A stretch of DNA of 36,772 bases. Source: a virus. A model generated the notes under the pieces. That model made no database searches and was not told the origin of the DNA. It was given only the letters and a program-made list of their open reading frames with translations. A program made the position numbers and the translations under genes. The stretch is taken from IMG/VR virus record IMGVR_UViG_3300032282_000965, positions 1 to 36,772 of that record; one strand, given 5' to 3'. This document shows, in pieces, positions 22,112 to 29,538 of this stretch. How positions within the stretch are numbered: the first letter of the stretch is position 1; each line of letters opens with the position of its first letter.

Positions 22112-22399
22112 ATGGAAATCTATACACCAGTAGTGTTCAAAACTACAATAAATGTAAGTGAGAAACCTGAACTAGCAAAACATAATGAGATACGAATGCA
22201 GATGGCAACTGACCAGTCAGTACATGAGCTATTAGATTTCGTATTGAATACTATTAACGAAGGTCATGAATGGGCACATCTGGAATACATCAAGCCAGTT
22301 AATACAACTGATAGCTCTGCCTCATTTGAGATAGAGAAAGAGGTTGACTGGGAGGATGAACTTAACTATCTAATTAAACAATACCAGGAGAATAAGTAA
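22112..22399 (+). CDS. Hypothetical early protein (95 aa)
   Basis: AAGGAGAGGATAGT lies ahead of the ATG. Begins MEIYTPVVFKTTINVSEKPE, has a central helix QSVHELLDFVLNTINEGHE and an acidic C-terminus WEDELNYLIKQYQENK. Soluble and acidic. The stop overlaps the next start (TAATG). No family recognised. Confidence 0.5.
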   Translation: MEIYTPVVFKTTINVSEKPELAKHNEIRMQMATDQSVHELLDFVLNTINEGHEWAHLEYIKPVNTTDSSASFEIEKEVDWEDELNYLIKQYQENK

Positions 22400-22554
22400 T
22401 GAGTCTAATGGGTTATAGTGAGGAACAAATCAAGACAGCAATAGATGTCTGCTACAAGGTAGGTTCTAGTGGTTCTATTAATCAAGATGATATGTCAATT
22501 ATCATAATGGTAGGCGACATACTTGATGGACTTGTTGAGGAAGGTAGAGTCTAA
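22399..22554 (+). CDS. Small hypothetical protein (51 aa)
   Basis: Coupled TAATG at both ends. MSLMGYSEEQIKTAIDVCYK and SIIIMVGDILDGLVEEG suggest two amphipathic helices, as in a small helix-turn-helix or dimerisation domain. No family recognised. Confidence 0.45.
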   Translation: MSLMGYSEEQIKTAIDVCYKVGSSGSINQDDMSIIIMVGDILDGLVEEGRV

Positions 22555-22727
22555 TGCCCAAGTATAAAGTGTGGAAAGTTACTACGTATGAGCAAGAGCA
22601 AGACGTAACCGCACTGAATGAAACAGACGCAGTTGAACAAGCCAGGCTACACAATGCTTGGCTTGCACCAATGGACCAAGAGGAAACCTATGAAGCTCAA
22701 TGGATTGGAGATGAATACTATGAATGA
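22554..22727 (+). CDS. Small acidic hypothetical protein (57 aa)
   Basis: Begins MPKYKVWKVTTYEQEQDVTA; a strand-helix pattern with NETDAVEQARLHN, the kind of short beta-alpha fold seen in its 60-aa neighbour two genes on (TYRVTAKCTV, DADDAVRLALDAV). The two may be diverged paralogues. It starts at TAATG. Confidence 0.45.
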   Translation: MPKYKVWKVTTYEQEQDVTALNETDAVEQARLHNAWLAPMDQEETYEAQWIGDEYYE

Positions 22728-22869
22728 TGTAGTAAATGACATCGCATGGCAAGTTACTATCCATACTAATGATGTTGTTGGTATGACTGATGAAGCAAAG
22801 ACTGCATTCATCAGTGACCTAAGCAAAGCAATACAAACTATCTGCTGGTCTTATGGGGTGCATAACTAA
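22720..22869 (+). CDS. Small hypothetical protein (49 aa)
   Basis: The start with GGAG nine bases upstream (MNDVVNDIAW) is chosen over an ATG three codons earlier that abuts the GGAG. It continues QVTIHTNDVVGMTDEAKTAF and a short helix ISDLSKAIQTI. It overlaps the preceding gene by eight bases and the next start by one. No family recognised. Confidence 0.45.
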   Translation: MNDVVNDIAWQVTIHTNDVVGMTDEAKTAFISDLSKAIQTICWSYGVHN

Positions 22870-23051
22870 TGAGTGAACTAAATACATATAGAGTAACCGC
22901 TAAATGTACTGTAAAAATATACCAAGTTTTTAGCGCAATAGACGCTGATGATGCGGTTCGTTTAGCATTAGATGCTGTAAATGAATGGGATGTATGGTCA
23001 TTTGATGAAGATGAAGTTAAGCGTGTTGTTGAAGTGGAAAATCTAGGATGA
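22869..23051 (+). CDS. Small hypothetical protein (60 aa)
   Basis: MSELNTYRVTAKCTVKIYQV is a beta hairpin; FSAIDADDAVRLALDAVNEW a helix; the end is acidic with VKRVVEVENLG. The pattern resembles small 'strand-helix-strand' phage proteins and the 57-aa neighbour. Its stop overlaps the transglycosylase start (ATGA). Confidence 0.5.
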   Translation: MSELNTYRVTAKCTVKIYQVFSAIDADDAVRLALDAVNEWDVWSFDEDEVKRVVEVENLG

Positions 23052-23494
23052 AACAATTACTTAAACGTAACGTATCTATCTTTAGTTCTTTCTGGTTCAT
23101 ACTAAGTGGGTTGATTGGGTATCCCTCGTCAGCATATGCAATAGCAGTAGGTAGTAGACCGGAATGCAGAGAGGTACCTAACTCTTACTGGACACCACGT
23201 CTTGCTAAGACATATGCCCGTGCATACATGAACCTAATGTATGACTGGAATCCATCAGAGTTTATAGCTCTGAATAAATTGTGGACTGCTGAATCTCATT
23301 GGAGACATGAAGCTTTCAATAAGAGTGCAGATATACATTCAGGTAAACATGCGGGTGGTATACCACAGATACTTGGACTGGACCCTAAAGCGCCAGCCCC
23401 GCTACAGATTGAGCGGGGACTGGCTTACATAGAACATAAATATGGACGCCCATCTATCGCTTGGGCACACCACCGTAAACACGGTTGGTACTAA
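23048..23494 (+). CDS. Secreted lytic-transglycosylase-like protein (148 aa)
   Basis: A basic start MKQLLKRNVS is followed by a hydrophobic run (about 11-27) and PSSAYAIAVG, a plausible signal peptidase site after residue 31. The mature part has FIALNKLWTAESHWRHEAFN with Glu82 in the position of the catalytic acid of SLT-type muramidases, then AGGIPQILGLDP in place of the 'GlmQi' motif, and RGLAYIEHKYGRPSIAWAHH. That order matches small actinobacterial and phage transglycosylase domains, which normally cut peptidoglycan. It is odd in lying in the early region, far from the late lysis cassette. Possible roles: superinfection control, entry-hole repair or wall remodelling; none is proven. Confidence 0.65.
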   Translation: MKQLLKRNVSIFSSFWFILSGLIGYPSSAYAIAVGSRPECREVPNSYWTPRLAKTYARAYMNLMYDWNPSEFIALNKLWTAESHWRHEAFNKSADIHSGKHAGGIPQILGLDPKAPAPLQIERGLAYIEHKYGRPSIAWAHHRKHGWY

Positions 23495-23509
23495 CAGAAA
23501 GGAAATGCA

Positions 23510-24829
23510 ATGCCTGATGTAGTAGAGACATCAAGTGATGTCGTTACCGAAACCATACAAGATTTGTGTGGTGTATGTAATGACATATATGTACAGCCAG
23601 AGACAACAGGTGACGTTGACGCCGTCTGGAATTATAGATACTCAAAGGTAGAAATATCTAAGAGGGTGTCTGGTGAGAATAACTTACTTGAAATAATCTA
23701 TGGTCACAAAAGATGTGGCCAACAATGCGATGATTGTAATCGCTATTTCTTGGGTAGTCGTTGGGGTGGTTGGCACGCAAGTGGTACACCCAAAGTAAAA
23801 ATGGAATACATTAGTGGCAGAGTATATTGTCCTGGATGTACAGAACTATGGCAAGAAACAAATCCAGATTATGTATCATGTGATGAATGTAATCAAATGT
23901 TTGGTGACGCAGACGATTTATACTGGTCTGAGTTACATCAAGATAGCAGGTGCCGTGATTGTTACAACAGTGAAATAGAGTGTGATGATTGCGGTGATTG
24001 CTTCGGTGAGGAGGACGGTCATAGTTGTGATAGTCGCACTAGAAATTACAGCGAGTATGTGCATAGCTGGAGTTATAAACCTGACCCTAGATTTTGGGGT
24101 GAAGGTAAGTACTACCTTGGCTTTGAGTTAGAGGTAGAAGATACTAATGACAACTATGCAATAGGTGCTGAACTAGCACATAATACTTTGAATCCAATGC
24201 GTAATCGCAAGTATCGTGGCTATCTTAAGGGTGATGGTTCTCTAGTCAATGGCTTTGAGATTGTTACTCATCCACATACACTTGAAGAGTATCAAAAGAA
24301 CTTCCCTTGGACCATGCTAACTGAACTTAAGAAGTTAAGATTCAGGTCTTGGAATACTAGTACTTGTGGATTGCACGTACATGTAAGTCGTACTGCATTC
24401 GATAATGATGACCATCAGATTAGATTCATCAAACTAATCTACGATAATGAACGCCAAGTACAGAGGATTGCTGGTCGTAGTTCTAACTATGCTAGCTTCT
24501 CTGACGCAGGTAAGATTATTCCAAAGGTTAAATACAAGAACCAATCAAACGGTAGGTATGCTGCCGTTAATGTTGAACCAGATAATACATTAGAAGTTCG
24601 TGTGTTTAAAGGTTCATTACATATACCTAGAATATTATCTGGCTTAGAGTTTGTTCAATCAGTAGTTGAATATACTCGTGAGCTTAAGATAATCCCCAAA
24701 GATAAACCATTCTCTTGGGTAAAGTATGTAGGTTACATCGGTTCTAATACCGATAAGTATCCTAATTTGTTTGAGACAATCAATCGCTCATTCAACAGCG
24801 ATTCACACAATGAGAGTAGAGAGGACTAA
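23510..24829 (+). CDS. Amidoligase (COOH-NH2 ligase) with N-terminal zinc ribbons (439 aa)
   Basis: Predicted ATP-dependent ligase that joins an amine to a carboxyl group. The catalytic half reads YYLGFELEVED (Glu-rich strand, 202-211), GDGSLVNGFEIVTHP (241-255), TCGLHVHVSR (285-294) and DNTLEVRVFKGSL (358-370), the ordered signatures of the phage/bacterial amidoligase_2 family in the glutamine-synthetase-like fold. The first ~180 residues carry repeated CxxC units (C20/C23, C73/C76, C107/C110, C124/C127, C148/C151, C158/C161/C164), probably several zinc ribbons. AGAAAGGAAATGCA precedes the ATG. It sits two bases ahead of a class II glutamine amidotransferase, a pairing described in comparative-genomic work on amidoligases. 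The substrate is not known. Confidence 0.75.
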   Translation: MPDVVETSSDVVTETIQDLCGVCNDIYVQPETTGDVDAVWNYRYSKVEISKRVSGENNLLEIIYGHKRCGQQCDDCNRYFLGSRWGGWHASGTPKVKMEYISGRVYCPGCTELWQETNPDYVSCDECNQMFGDADDLYWSELHQDSRCRDCYNSEIECDDCGDCFGEEDGHSCDSRTRNYSEYVHSWSYKPDPRFWGEGKYYLGFELEVEDTNDNYAIGAELAHNTLNPMRNRKYRGYLKGDGSLVNGFEIVTHPHTLEEYQKNFPWTMLTELKKLRFRSWNTSTCGLHVHVSRTAFDNDDHQIRFIKLIYDNERQVQRIAGRSSNYASFSDAGKIIPKVKYKNQSNGRYAAVNVEPDNTLEVRVFKGSLHIPRILSGLEFVQSVVEYTRELKIIPKDKPFSWVKYVGYIGSNTDKYPNLFETINRSFNSDSHNESRED

Positions 24830-24831
24830 TC

Positions 24832-25728
24832 ATGTGTATGTTATGCGTACTGCCACCAGGAGTTACTCCATCAAGAGATAAGTTGGAGAACTCTGCATTA
24901 AATAATCCACATGGCTTTGGCTTTGCCATTGCCGTACCTAGTGAGAACAGAATCATAGTAGAGAAAAGCATGGACGCAGATGAATCTATCAATAGGTTCT
25001 TAGCACAGCGTGCTATCTATCAAGATGGCTATGCTATGTGGCATGCTCGGTTTGCTACCCATGGTTCTCGTACATTAGAGAATTGCCACCCATTTGCAGT
25101 AGGTCATGACGACCGTACTTATCTTGGACATAACGGTATCTTATCTATTGAGATACCAGATAAAGATGACCGCAGTGATACTAAAGTATTTGCTGAGGAG
25201 TTATTGCCTAGACTAGGCGGAGTTACCGCACTAGATGATGACTACATCTGGAATATGCTAGAAGATTATACATCTGGTTCAAAGGTATGTGTCATCACCG
25301 TTGACCCTGCTGCTAAGCACCCTATGTACTTACTTAATGCTGACTCAGGTAAAGAAGATGAGTCGGGTGTATGGTGGTCTAACGATACATGTAACTTGGG
25401 TTACTCTAGCTATGCTACATCAAATGTTACTGGCCGGTACGCTGGTTGGTACAATGATTATGATGATGAGTATGCTTGGTCTGGATACAATAAGTTAGCC
25501 AAAGATACAGTCAAACAAGACAAAGTAAATAATGAATTAGAAGTACAAGAATGTTTTAATTGCAACGCATGGGTATCAGAGGCTGATTTATGGGAGAGCA
25601 TGGGTACATGTACCTGGTGTGGCTCTTGCTTTGATTGCGAAAACGTTGCTGAACTATGTCAGTGTGGGTACCCGAATGGGCGGGTAGGACACACAAATAA
25701 ACTAAGACAGGATGCTATCCCGTTTTAG
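24832..25728 (+). CDS. Class II glutamine amidotransferase with C-terminal zinc ribbon (298 aa)
   Basis: Releases ammonia from glutamine. Cys2 directly follows the start Met, so processing would expose the N-terminal nucleophile. HARFATHG (71-78), ENCHPF (83-88), GHNGIL (99-104) and SDTKVF (115-120) are the standard GATase_2 substrate-pocket motifs; NNPHGFGFAIA (24-34) is also typical. Residues ~240-280 add a Cys-rich module (C241/C244, C260/C263, C266/C269, C276/C278). Two bases separate it from the amidoligase gene, which should use the released ammonia. A promoter-like region with inverted repeats follows. Confidence 0.78.
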   Translation: MCMLCVLPPGVTPSRDKLENSALNNPHGFGFAIAVPSENRIIVEKSMDADESINRFLAQRAIYQDGYAMWHARFATHGSRTLENCHPFAVGHDDRTYLGHNGILSIEIPDKDDRSDTKVFAEELLPRLGGVTALDDDYIWNMLEDYTSGSKVCVITVDPAAKHPMYLLNADSGKEDESGVWWSNDTCNLGYSSYATSNVTGRYAGWYNDYDDEYAWSGYNKLAKDTVKQDKVNNELEVQECFNCNAWVSEADLWESMGTCTWCGSCFDCENVAELCQCGYPNGRVGHTNKLRQDAIPF

Positions 25729-25744
25729 TGGTACACTAATAAGG

Positions 25745-25834
25745 CACTAGTTTAGTTCATTTTCTAGTGTCCTTTCCATGGTGTATAATGTATAGGCTGG
25801 GCTAGGCTTTCTCTACTTTCTCCTAGTTCAGCCT
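25745..25834 (+). promoter_or_regulatory. Promoter, operator-like repeat and leader hairpin
   Basis: The gap before the nuclease genes has TATAAT at 25784-25789 with a weak -35, and CACTAG/CTAGTG (25745-25750, 25764-25769) is a six-base inverted repeat over the -35 zone, as expected of an operator. From 25794 AGGCTGGGCTAGG can pair with CCTAGTTCAGCCT (25822-25834) as a 13-bp RNA stem with two G:U pairs, so it would sit at the very 5' end of the transcript. AAGGAG then precedes the ATG. This would let the nuclease-helicase-primase unit be expressed apart from the upstream genes. Confidence 0.5.
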
Positions 25835-25849
25835 TTACTAAGGAGTACA

Positions 25850-26038
25850 ATGATTAAGATTGATGACCACGACTTACCTATTCATGTTTCATACTCATCA
25901 CTTACTGAGTGGTTGTCATGCGGATGGAAATATTATTTAAGCAGAGTACAAAAAATTGCAGAGCTACCAGCATGGTGGTTTTATGGAGGTTCAGCCGTAC
26001 ATAAGGCGACTGAAGAATGGGATAGGTTGAACCCTTGA
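25850..26038 (+). CDS. Cas4/RecB-like nuclease, N-terminal part (62 aa)
   Basis: Start of a PD-(D/E)XK exonuclease: VSYSSLTEWLSCGWKYYL gives the first cluster cysteine (Cys24) of the Cas4-like 'S.l..y..CP.kyyl' motif, and GGSAVHKATEEW gives the RecB motif I His51. It stops after LNP at a TGA overlapping a TTG. The rest of the enzyme continues in the -1 frame in the next entry. It has the promoter-proximal ribosome site AAGGAG. Alone it could not be active. Confidence 0.7.
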   Translation: MIKIDDHDLPIHVSYSSLTEWLSCGWKYYLSRVQKIAELPAWWFYGGSAVHKATEEWDRLNP

Positions 26039-26664
26039 GTATCTTAGAACATTGGAATACATGGTGGCAGGCTACTGCTAATGAAAGAGAAGAATATAAT
26101 TTAAGCGACACATCCAATTGGCGCATGGCTGCAATGAAGTCACGCAATCCAGAGGATGGAGATTGGTGGTATGCGAATGGATATAAATTCCTAGAGAACT
26201 GGGTTCAATGGCGTGAGGAAAATACCCACATGTCTATCGCTAAGCTGGACGACGGGACATTGGCAATCGAATTAGAAATGGCACCGGTTGTTAATGGTGT
26301 GACGGTTAAGATGGCAATCGACCGTGTGTTCTATGATAGTTTCAATAAAGAATATGTAATTGTAGATTTAAAAACAGGTAAAACTACACCGCATAGTTCA
26401 TTACAGTTAGCCTTCTATGCGTATGGAATCCGTAAACAGTTTGGTTTAAACATAACCAAAGGTTATTACTGGATGGCACGTAAGGGAGAATTATCTCCAC
26501 CGCACGACCTTGCTGGTCTGGATGACAGCAAGGTCGAGACGTTGGTAGATATGTTTGACAAGGCAAGGAAGTCTGGTATATTTTTACCTAACTTCGACCA
26601 TTGCATAATGTGTGGATATACTGCACAATGTCAGTGGTATACACCAAAGGAGAAGCATGAGTAG
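26035..26664 (+). CDS. Cas4/RecB-like nuclease, catalytic part (209 aa)
   Basis: Continues the nuclease from TTG in the -1 frame. VKMAIDRVFYD (Asp96), YVIVDLKTGK (Asp111, Lys113) and SLQLAFYAYG (Gln124) are RecB motifs II, III and the QxxxY motif. HCIMCGYTAQC (C190, C193, C199) is the C-terminal half of a 4Fe-4S cluster whose first Cys lies in the upstream ORF. Together the two make about 270 residues, the usual length for such phage exonucleases. This frame first opens at 26026, so any shift must occur in a 13-base window (GTTGAACCCTTGA). Options are a programmed or reinitiation-based split, a real mutation or a base-calling error in the CCC run. Confidence 0.75.
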   Translation: MSILEHWNTWWQATANEREEYNLSDTSNWRMAAMKSRNPEDGDWWYANGYKFLENWVQWREENTHMSIAKLDDGTLAIELEMAPVVNGVTVKMAIDRVFYDSFNKEYVIVDLKTGKTTPHSSLQLAFYAYGIRKQFGLNITKGYYWMARKGELSPPHDLAGLDDSKVETLVDMFDKARKSGIFLPNFDHCIMCGYTAQCQWYTPKEKHE

Positions 26665-27094
26665 TACGGAAGCACCAATCAGTATCAACATAAGAACTGC
26701 ATCAGGTACGCAGTTAACAGTACGTGCTAACACAGGTGAGGAACTAGACCAATTAGTTGCTACATCATTAGCAAGTATTCAATCCGCTATAACAGAACTA
26801 GAAGTTATAGCTAAGCCATCTCAAGCTCCGGGTGCTATTGCATACGCTAAGCAAGCGTTCAATGCACAGGAGATACCGCCTTTTAACCAAGCCCCTCCAA
26901 CGCAATCGTTAGGTGGGGGGCGCACATGTCCTCACGGTAAGATGACTGCACTCCAAGGTCCAAGCAAGGATGGTGGTATCTACAAAGGATACTTCTGCCC
27001 ATCTGCTAGAGGTGCACTAGATAAATGTAAGACTATCTATGTACTTAAACATGAGCCAGAATGGAATACATTCTTAGCCGATAAAATCAAATAA
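26657..27094 (+). CDS. Nuclease-linked Cys/His protein (145 aa)
   Basis: GGAGAAGC lies before the chosen ATG, eight bases inside the nuclease gene. N-terminal half SINIRTASGTQLTVRANTGE is beta-rich, then Ala/Pro-rich linker, then RTCPHGKMTALQGPSKDGG, KGYFCPS and LDKCKTIYV, a C-x2-H plus C...C set likely holding zinc. Proteins like this follow Cas4-like nucleases in actinophages (from memory). A role in ssDNA handling is a guess. Confidence 0.5.
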   Translation: MSSTEAPISINIRTASGTQLTVRANTGEELDQLVATSLASIQSAITELEVIAKPSQAPGAIAYAKQAFNAQEIPPFNQAPPTQSLGGGRTCPHGKMTALQGPSKDGGIYKGYFCPSARGALDKCKTIYVLKHEPEWNTFLADKIK

Positions 27095-27096
27095 CA

Positions 27097-27279
27097 ATGG
27101 GGGAAGTAATACCTTTTCCTGAGGCACCACAACTATCTCAATGTTGTAATGCTCATATAATATGGGACGAATGTGATATACATTATGATACCGATATAGA
27201 ATGTGAAGCAAGTACATGTGAAGAATGTGGCACACAACTAGAAACAGATTGTGGGATAAGTGAAGACACTACGACGTAG
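27097..27279 (+). CDS. Small acidic zinc-ribbon-like protein (60 aa)
   Basis: QCCNAHIIWDECD and STCEECGTQ with further Cys at the end give a two-part zinc ribbon; otherwise acidic. There is no strong ribosome site, but it starts two bases after the upstream stop and overlaps the next gene by 20 bases, suggesting coupling. No specific family recognised. Confidence 0.45.
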   Translation: MGEVIPFPEAPQLSQCCNAHIIWDECDIHYDTDIECEASTCEECGTQLETDCGISEDTTT

Positions 27280-28081
27280 CGTACGTAAATCAGAGGTAGG
27301 AGGGGAGCCTTTACCGGCTCCCTTTCAAGCCTTTGAACGTGCCGGTATGATACTTAGACGTGCAGAAGTTACGGTAATTGCTGGCACTCCTGGTGCTGGT
27401 AAGAGTTCTATTGCATTACATATAGCTGCAAGATTAAAACAACCAACATTATATTTCTCAGCTGATACTAATGCACATACCATGGCTATGCGATTGATTG
27501 CTATGTCAGGCAAGATGACTCAACAACAAGCGGAGAATCTATTAAAACATAATCCAGATACTGCTGAGTCTATCCTCGCTAACAACAATCATTTGTATTG
27601 GTCATTTGAACCTAGCCCTACACTTAAAGATTTAGACGAAGAGGTTGCTGCATTCGAGACTATGTGGGGTAGAAGTCCTACCCTTATAGTTGTTGATAAC
27701 CTAATGGACATCTCAATGGATGGACATGAAGAGTTCTCTGGTATGCGAGCAGCAATGAAAGAACTTAAGTACCTAGCAAGGGATACCAATGCATGTGTGC
27801 TGGTACTGCACCATACTAAAGAAGGATACGAGGGTAGACCATGTCAACCACGCTCATCTCTACAAGGTATGGTTAATCAAATACCTGCTATGGTATTAAC
27901 GGTTGGTCAACAGCTAATGCATGAAGGTAAAGATACATACCTATGTGTAGCACCAGTAAAGAATCGTTACGGTAAGGCTGACCAAACTGGTAACACATAC
28001 ATTACCTTAAGTTTTGAACCAGGTTCCATGTATCTAGAAGACACGTATAAAGATTATCAGCAAGTAGAAATGCCGGTATGA
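27260..28081 (+). CDS. DnaB/RecA-like replicative ATPase (273 aa)
   Basis: Starts at GTG inside the 60-aa gene. VTVIAGTPGAGKSSIALH (37-54) is a clear Walker A; TLIVVDNLMDI (141-151) Walker B; VLVLHHTKEG (180-189) matches the H-loop/DnaB helicase motif; SSLQGMVNQIPAMVLTV and APVKNRYGKAD the later RecA-fold motifs with a DnaB-like 'KNR.G' finger. It lacks the DnaB N-terminal domain, as do other short phage helicase-like proteins. It precedes a resolvase-like gene and the primase, so a replicative helicase or loader role is likely. Confidence 0.72.
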   Translation: MKTLRRSVRKSEVGGEPLPAPFQAFERAGMILRRAEVTVIAGTPGAGKSSIALHIAARLKQPTLYFSADTNAHTMAMRLIAMSGKMTQQQAENLLKHNPDTAESILANNNHLYWSFEPSPTLKDLDEEVAAFETMWGRSPTLIVVDNLMDISMDGHEEFSGMRAAMKELKYLARDTNACVLVLHHTKEGYEGRPCQPRSSLQGMVNQIPAMVLTVGQQLMHEGKDTYLCVAPVKNRYGKADQTGNTYITLSFEPGSMYLEDTYKDYQQVEMPV

Positions 28082-28434
28082 GTTCAGCCTCTAAGGCTAA
28101 AGGTAGCCAAGCAGAACGTGATGTAGTAAAGTATCTTAAAGAATGGTTCCCTTACGTAGACAGACGCTTAGCTGGTGCAACATTAGATAAAGGTGACATA
28201 TCTGGTATACCTGGAGTTACAATTGAAATTAAGAACCACGCCAAGATGGACTTGGCTGGATGGGTAGAAGAATTATTAGTCGAGATGGCTAATGATAAAG
28301 CTTGGACTGGTGTAGTGGTACACAAGCGGAAAGGCAAGGGGAATCCATCCGATTGGTACGCCACTATGCCCGTTCAAGTATGGATAGATTTATTAAGGAA
28401 GGTTACTAATGCAGGAGAAGCACAAGGTAAGTGA
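28078..28434 (+). CDS. Holliday-junction-resolvase-like PD-(D/E)XK protein (118 aa)
   Basis: SKAKGSQAERDVVKYL (Glu13), DKGDISGIPGVTIEIKN (Asp40, Glu50, Lys52) and GVVVHKRK are the ordered motifs of an Hjc-type resolvase fold. Size matches Hjc (about 120). The gene starts in the previous stop (ATGA) and overlaps the primase start by 26 bases. It may resolve branched replication or packaging intermediates. It could also be a phage VRR-type nuclease. Confidence 0.65.
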   Translation: MSSASKAKGSQAERDVVKYLKEWFPYVDRRLAGATLDKGDISGIPGVTIEIKNHAKMDLAGWVEELLVEMANDKAWTGVVVHKRKGKGNPSDWYATMPVQVWIDLLRKVTNAGEAQGK

Positions 28435-28771
28435 TTACTTATCTTATCTAGGCGCCAGCCTGCCATCTGATGGGCATGGCTGGCGTAAGATGAGGTGTCC
28501 CTTTCATGATGATAGGACTGCATCATCTGCAATTAACTTTGAACTTAATAAGTTTAAATGTCATGGTTGCGGTGTTGCTGGAGACATATATGATTTAATA
28601 AAAGAAAAGAGAGGCGGTACATTAAGTGAGGCTATCGAATTCGCACAGACAATTTCTACTTCGGGCAACCCAACAGTACGCTTCTCAGGTAGAGGTGGCA
28701 AAAGATTATCTACTAACCCGTCATCTCTCGGTAGAAGAGGCACAAACATTTCATCTAGGGGTAGTAGTTGA
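28409..28771 (+). CDS. DNA primase, zinc-binding part (120 aa)
   Basis: AAGGAAGG lies six bases before the ATG. RKMRCPFHDDRTASSAINFE with Cys30 and His33, and FKCHGCGVAGDIYDLIKEKR with Cys51/Cys54, is the CHC2 zinc finger that reads template in bacterial-type primases. After GGTLSEAIEFAQ the frame turns into a basic Ser/Gly/Arg-rich tail and stops. The TOPRIM part is in the +1 frame of the next entry, sharing 146 bases with this tail. In related phages the two parts form one protein. Confidence 0.72.
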   Translation: MQEKHKVSDYLSYLGASLPSDGHGWRKMRCPFHDDRTASSAINFELNKFKCHGCGVAGDIYDLIKEKRGGTLSEAIEFAQTISTSGNPTVRFSGRGGKRLSTNPSSLGRRGTNISSRGSS

Positions 28772-29255
28772 CCCTATGCCTGGACATGAGGGATTTAAAA
28801 ATAGATTAGCTATACCTTACATAACACCTAGCGGTGTAGTTGACATTCGTTTCCGTGCAATGGGAGATATGGACCCTAAGTACATGGGAATGGTAGGCGC
28901 AAAGACAACCATGTTTAATACACCAGCATGCTTTGTGCAATCTAAATACATATGTGTAACCGAAGGAGAGTTTGACTGCATCATGATGTCAGTTAAAACT
29001 AATCACCCTACGGTAGGTATTCCAGGTGCTAACAACTGGAAGCCACACTACTCACGCATACTAGATGACTTCGATATGGTTATCATATTAACTGATGGAG
29101 ATACAGCAGGTGCAGAGTTTGGCAAGAAGATAACAAGAGAGTTACCTAACGCAAATGTTATTGCAATGCCAGAAGGTGAAGACGTAAATAGCGTGTTCAT
29201 TAAACTAGGAAAGGAATGGATAGATGAACGAGTCAGAAATTGTATTGCTTCTTGA
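28626..29255 (+). CDS. DNA primase, TOPRIM part (209 aa)
   Basis: LTRHLSVEEAQTFHLGVVVD and NRLAIPYITPSGVVDIRFRA are the post-zinc-finger region of phage primases; KYICVTEGEFDCIMM (TOPRIM Glu) and ILTDGDTAGAEF (DxD) are the catalytic metal motifs. It starts at GTG directly after an in-frame TAA, so a frameshift from the zinc-finger ORF can only occur within 28626-28771. GAGGCGG lies about ten bases upstream, so independent initiation is possible. The C-terminus overlaps the next gene by 32 bases. Confidence 0.72.
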   Translation: MRLSNSHRQFLLRATQQYASQVEVAKDYLLTRHLSVEEAQTFHLGVVVDPMPGHEGFKNRLAIPYITPSGVVDIRFRAMGDMDPKYMGMVGAKTTMFNTPACFVQSKYICVTEGEFDCIMMSVKTNHPTVGIPGANNWKPHYSRILDDFDMVIILTDGDTAGAEFGKKITRELPNANVIAMPEGEDVNSVFIKLGKEWIDERVRNCIAS

Positions 29256-29538
29256 TGAAAGTATATGGAACCACGTTGAACATATGAACAAGTCGGTTGG
29301 CATACAGCTAACCGAAGATAAAGCTCTTGATATATTGGGTGCTTTGTATGACATTTACCATGTCAACAAGAAGGATAAAGAACAAGCACAAGAATTGCTA
29401 ATAGGTTTAGCAGCACTACTAGTAGCCGCTCCATTGGGTCAATCCGATAGAGTATGGGAAGAACTAATGGTTCATGAAGGCATGAAAAACTTTGAGCTAA
29501 GTATGGAGGATTTACTTAATGGAAAACATGGAGCATAA
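29224..29538 (+). CDS. Hypothetical early protein (104 aa)
   Basis: Helical throughout: SEIVLLLDESIWNHVEHMNK, LTEDKALDILGALYDIYHV, EQAQELLIGLAALLVAAP. Not long enough for a membrane pair and with charged flanks; more likely a helical bundle. No family recognised. It overlaps both neighbours. Confidence 0.5.
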   Translation: MNESEIVLLLDESIWNHVEHMNKSVGIQLTEDKALDILGALYDIYHVNKKDKEQAQELLIGLAALLVAAPLGQSDRVWEELMVHEGMKNFELSMEDLLNGKHGA

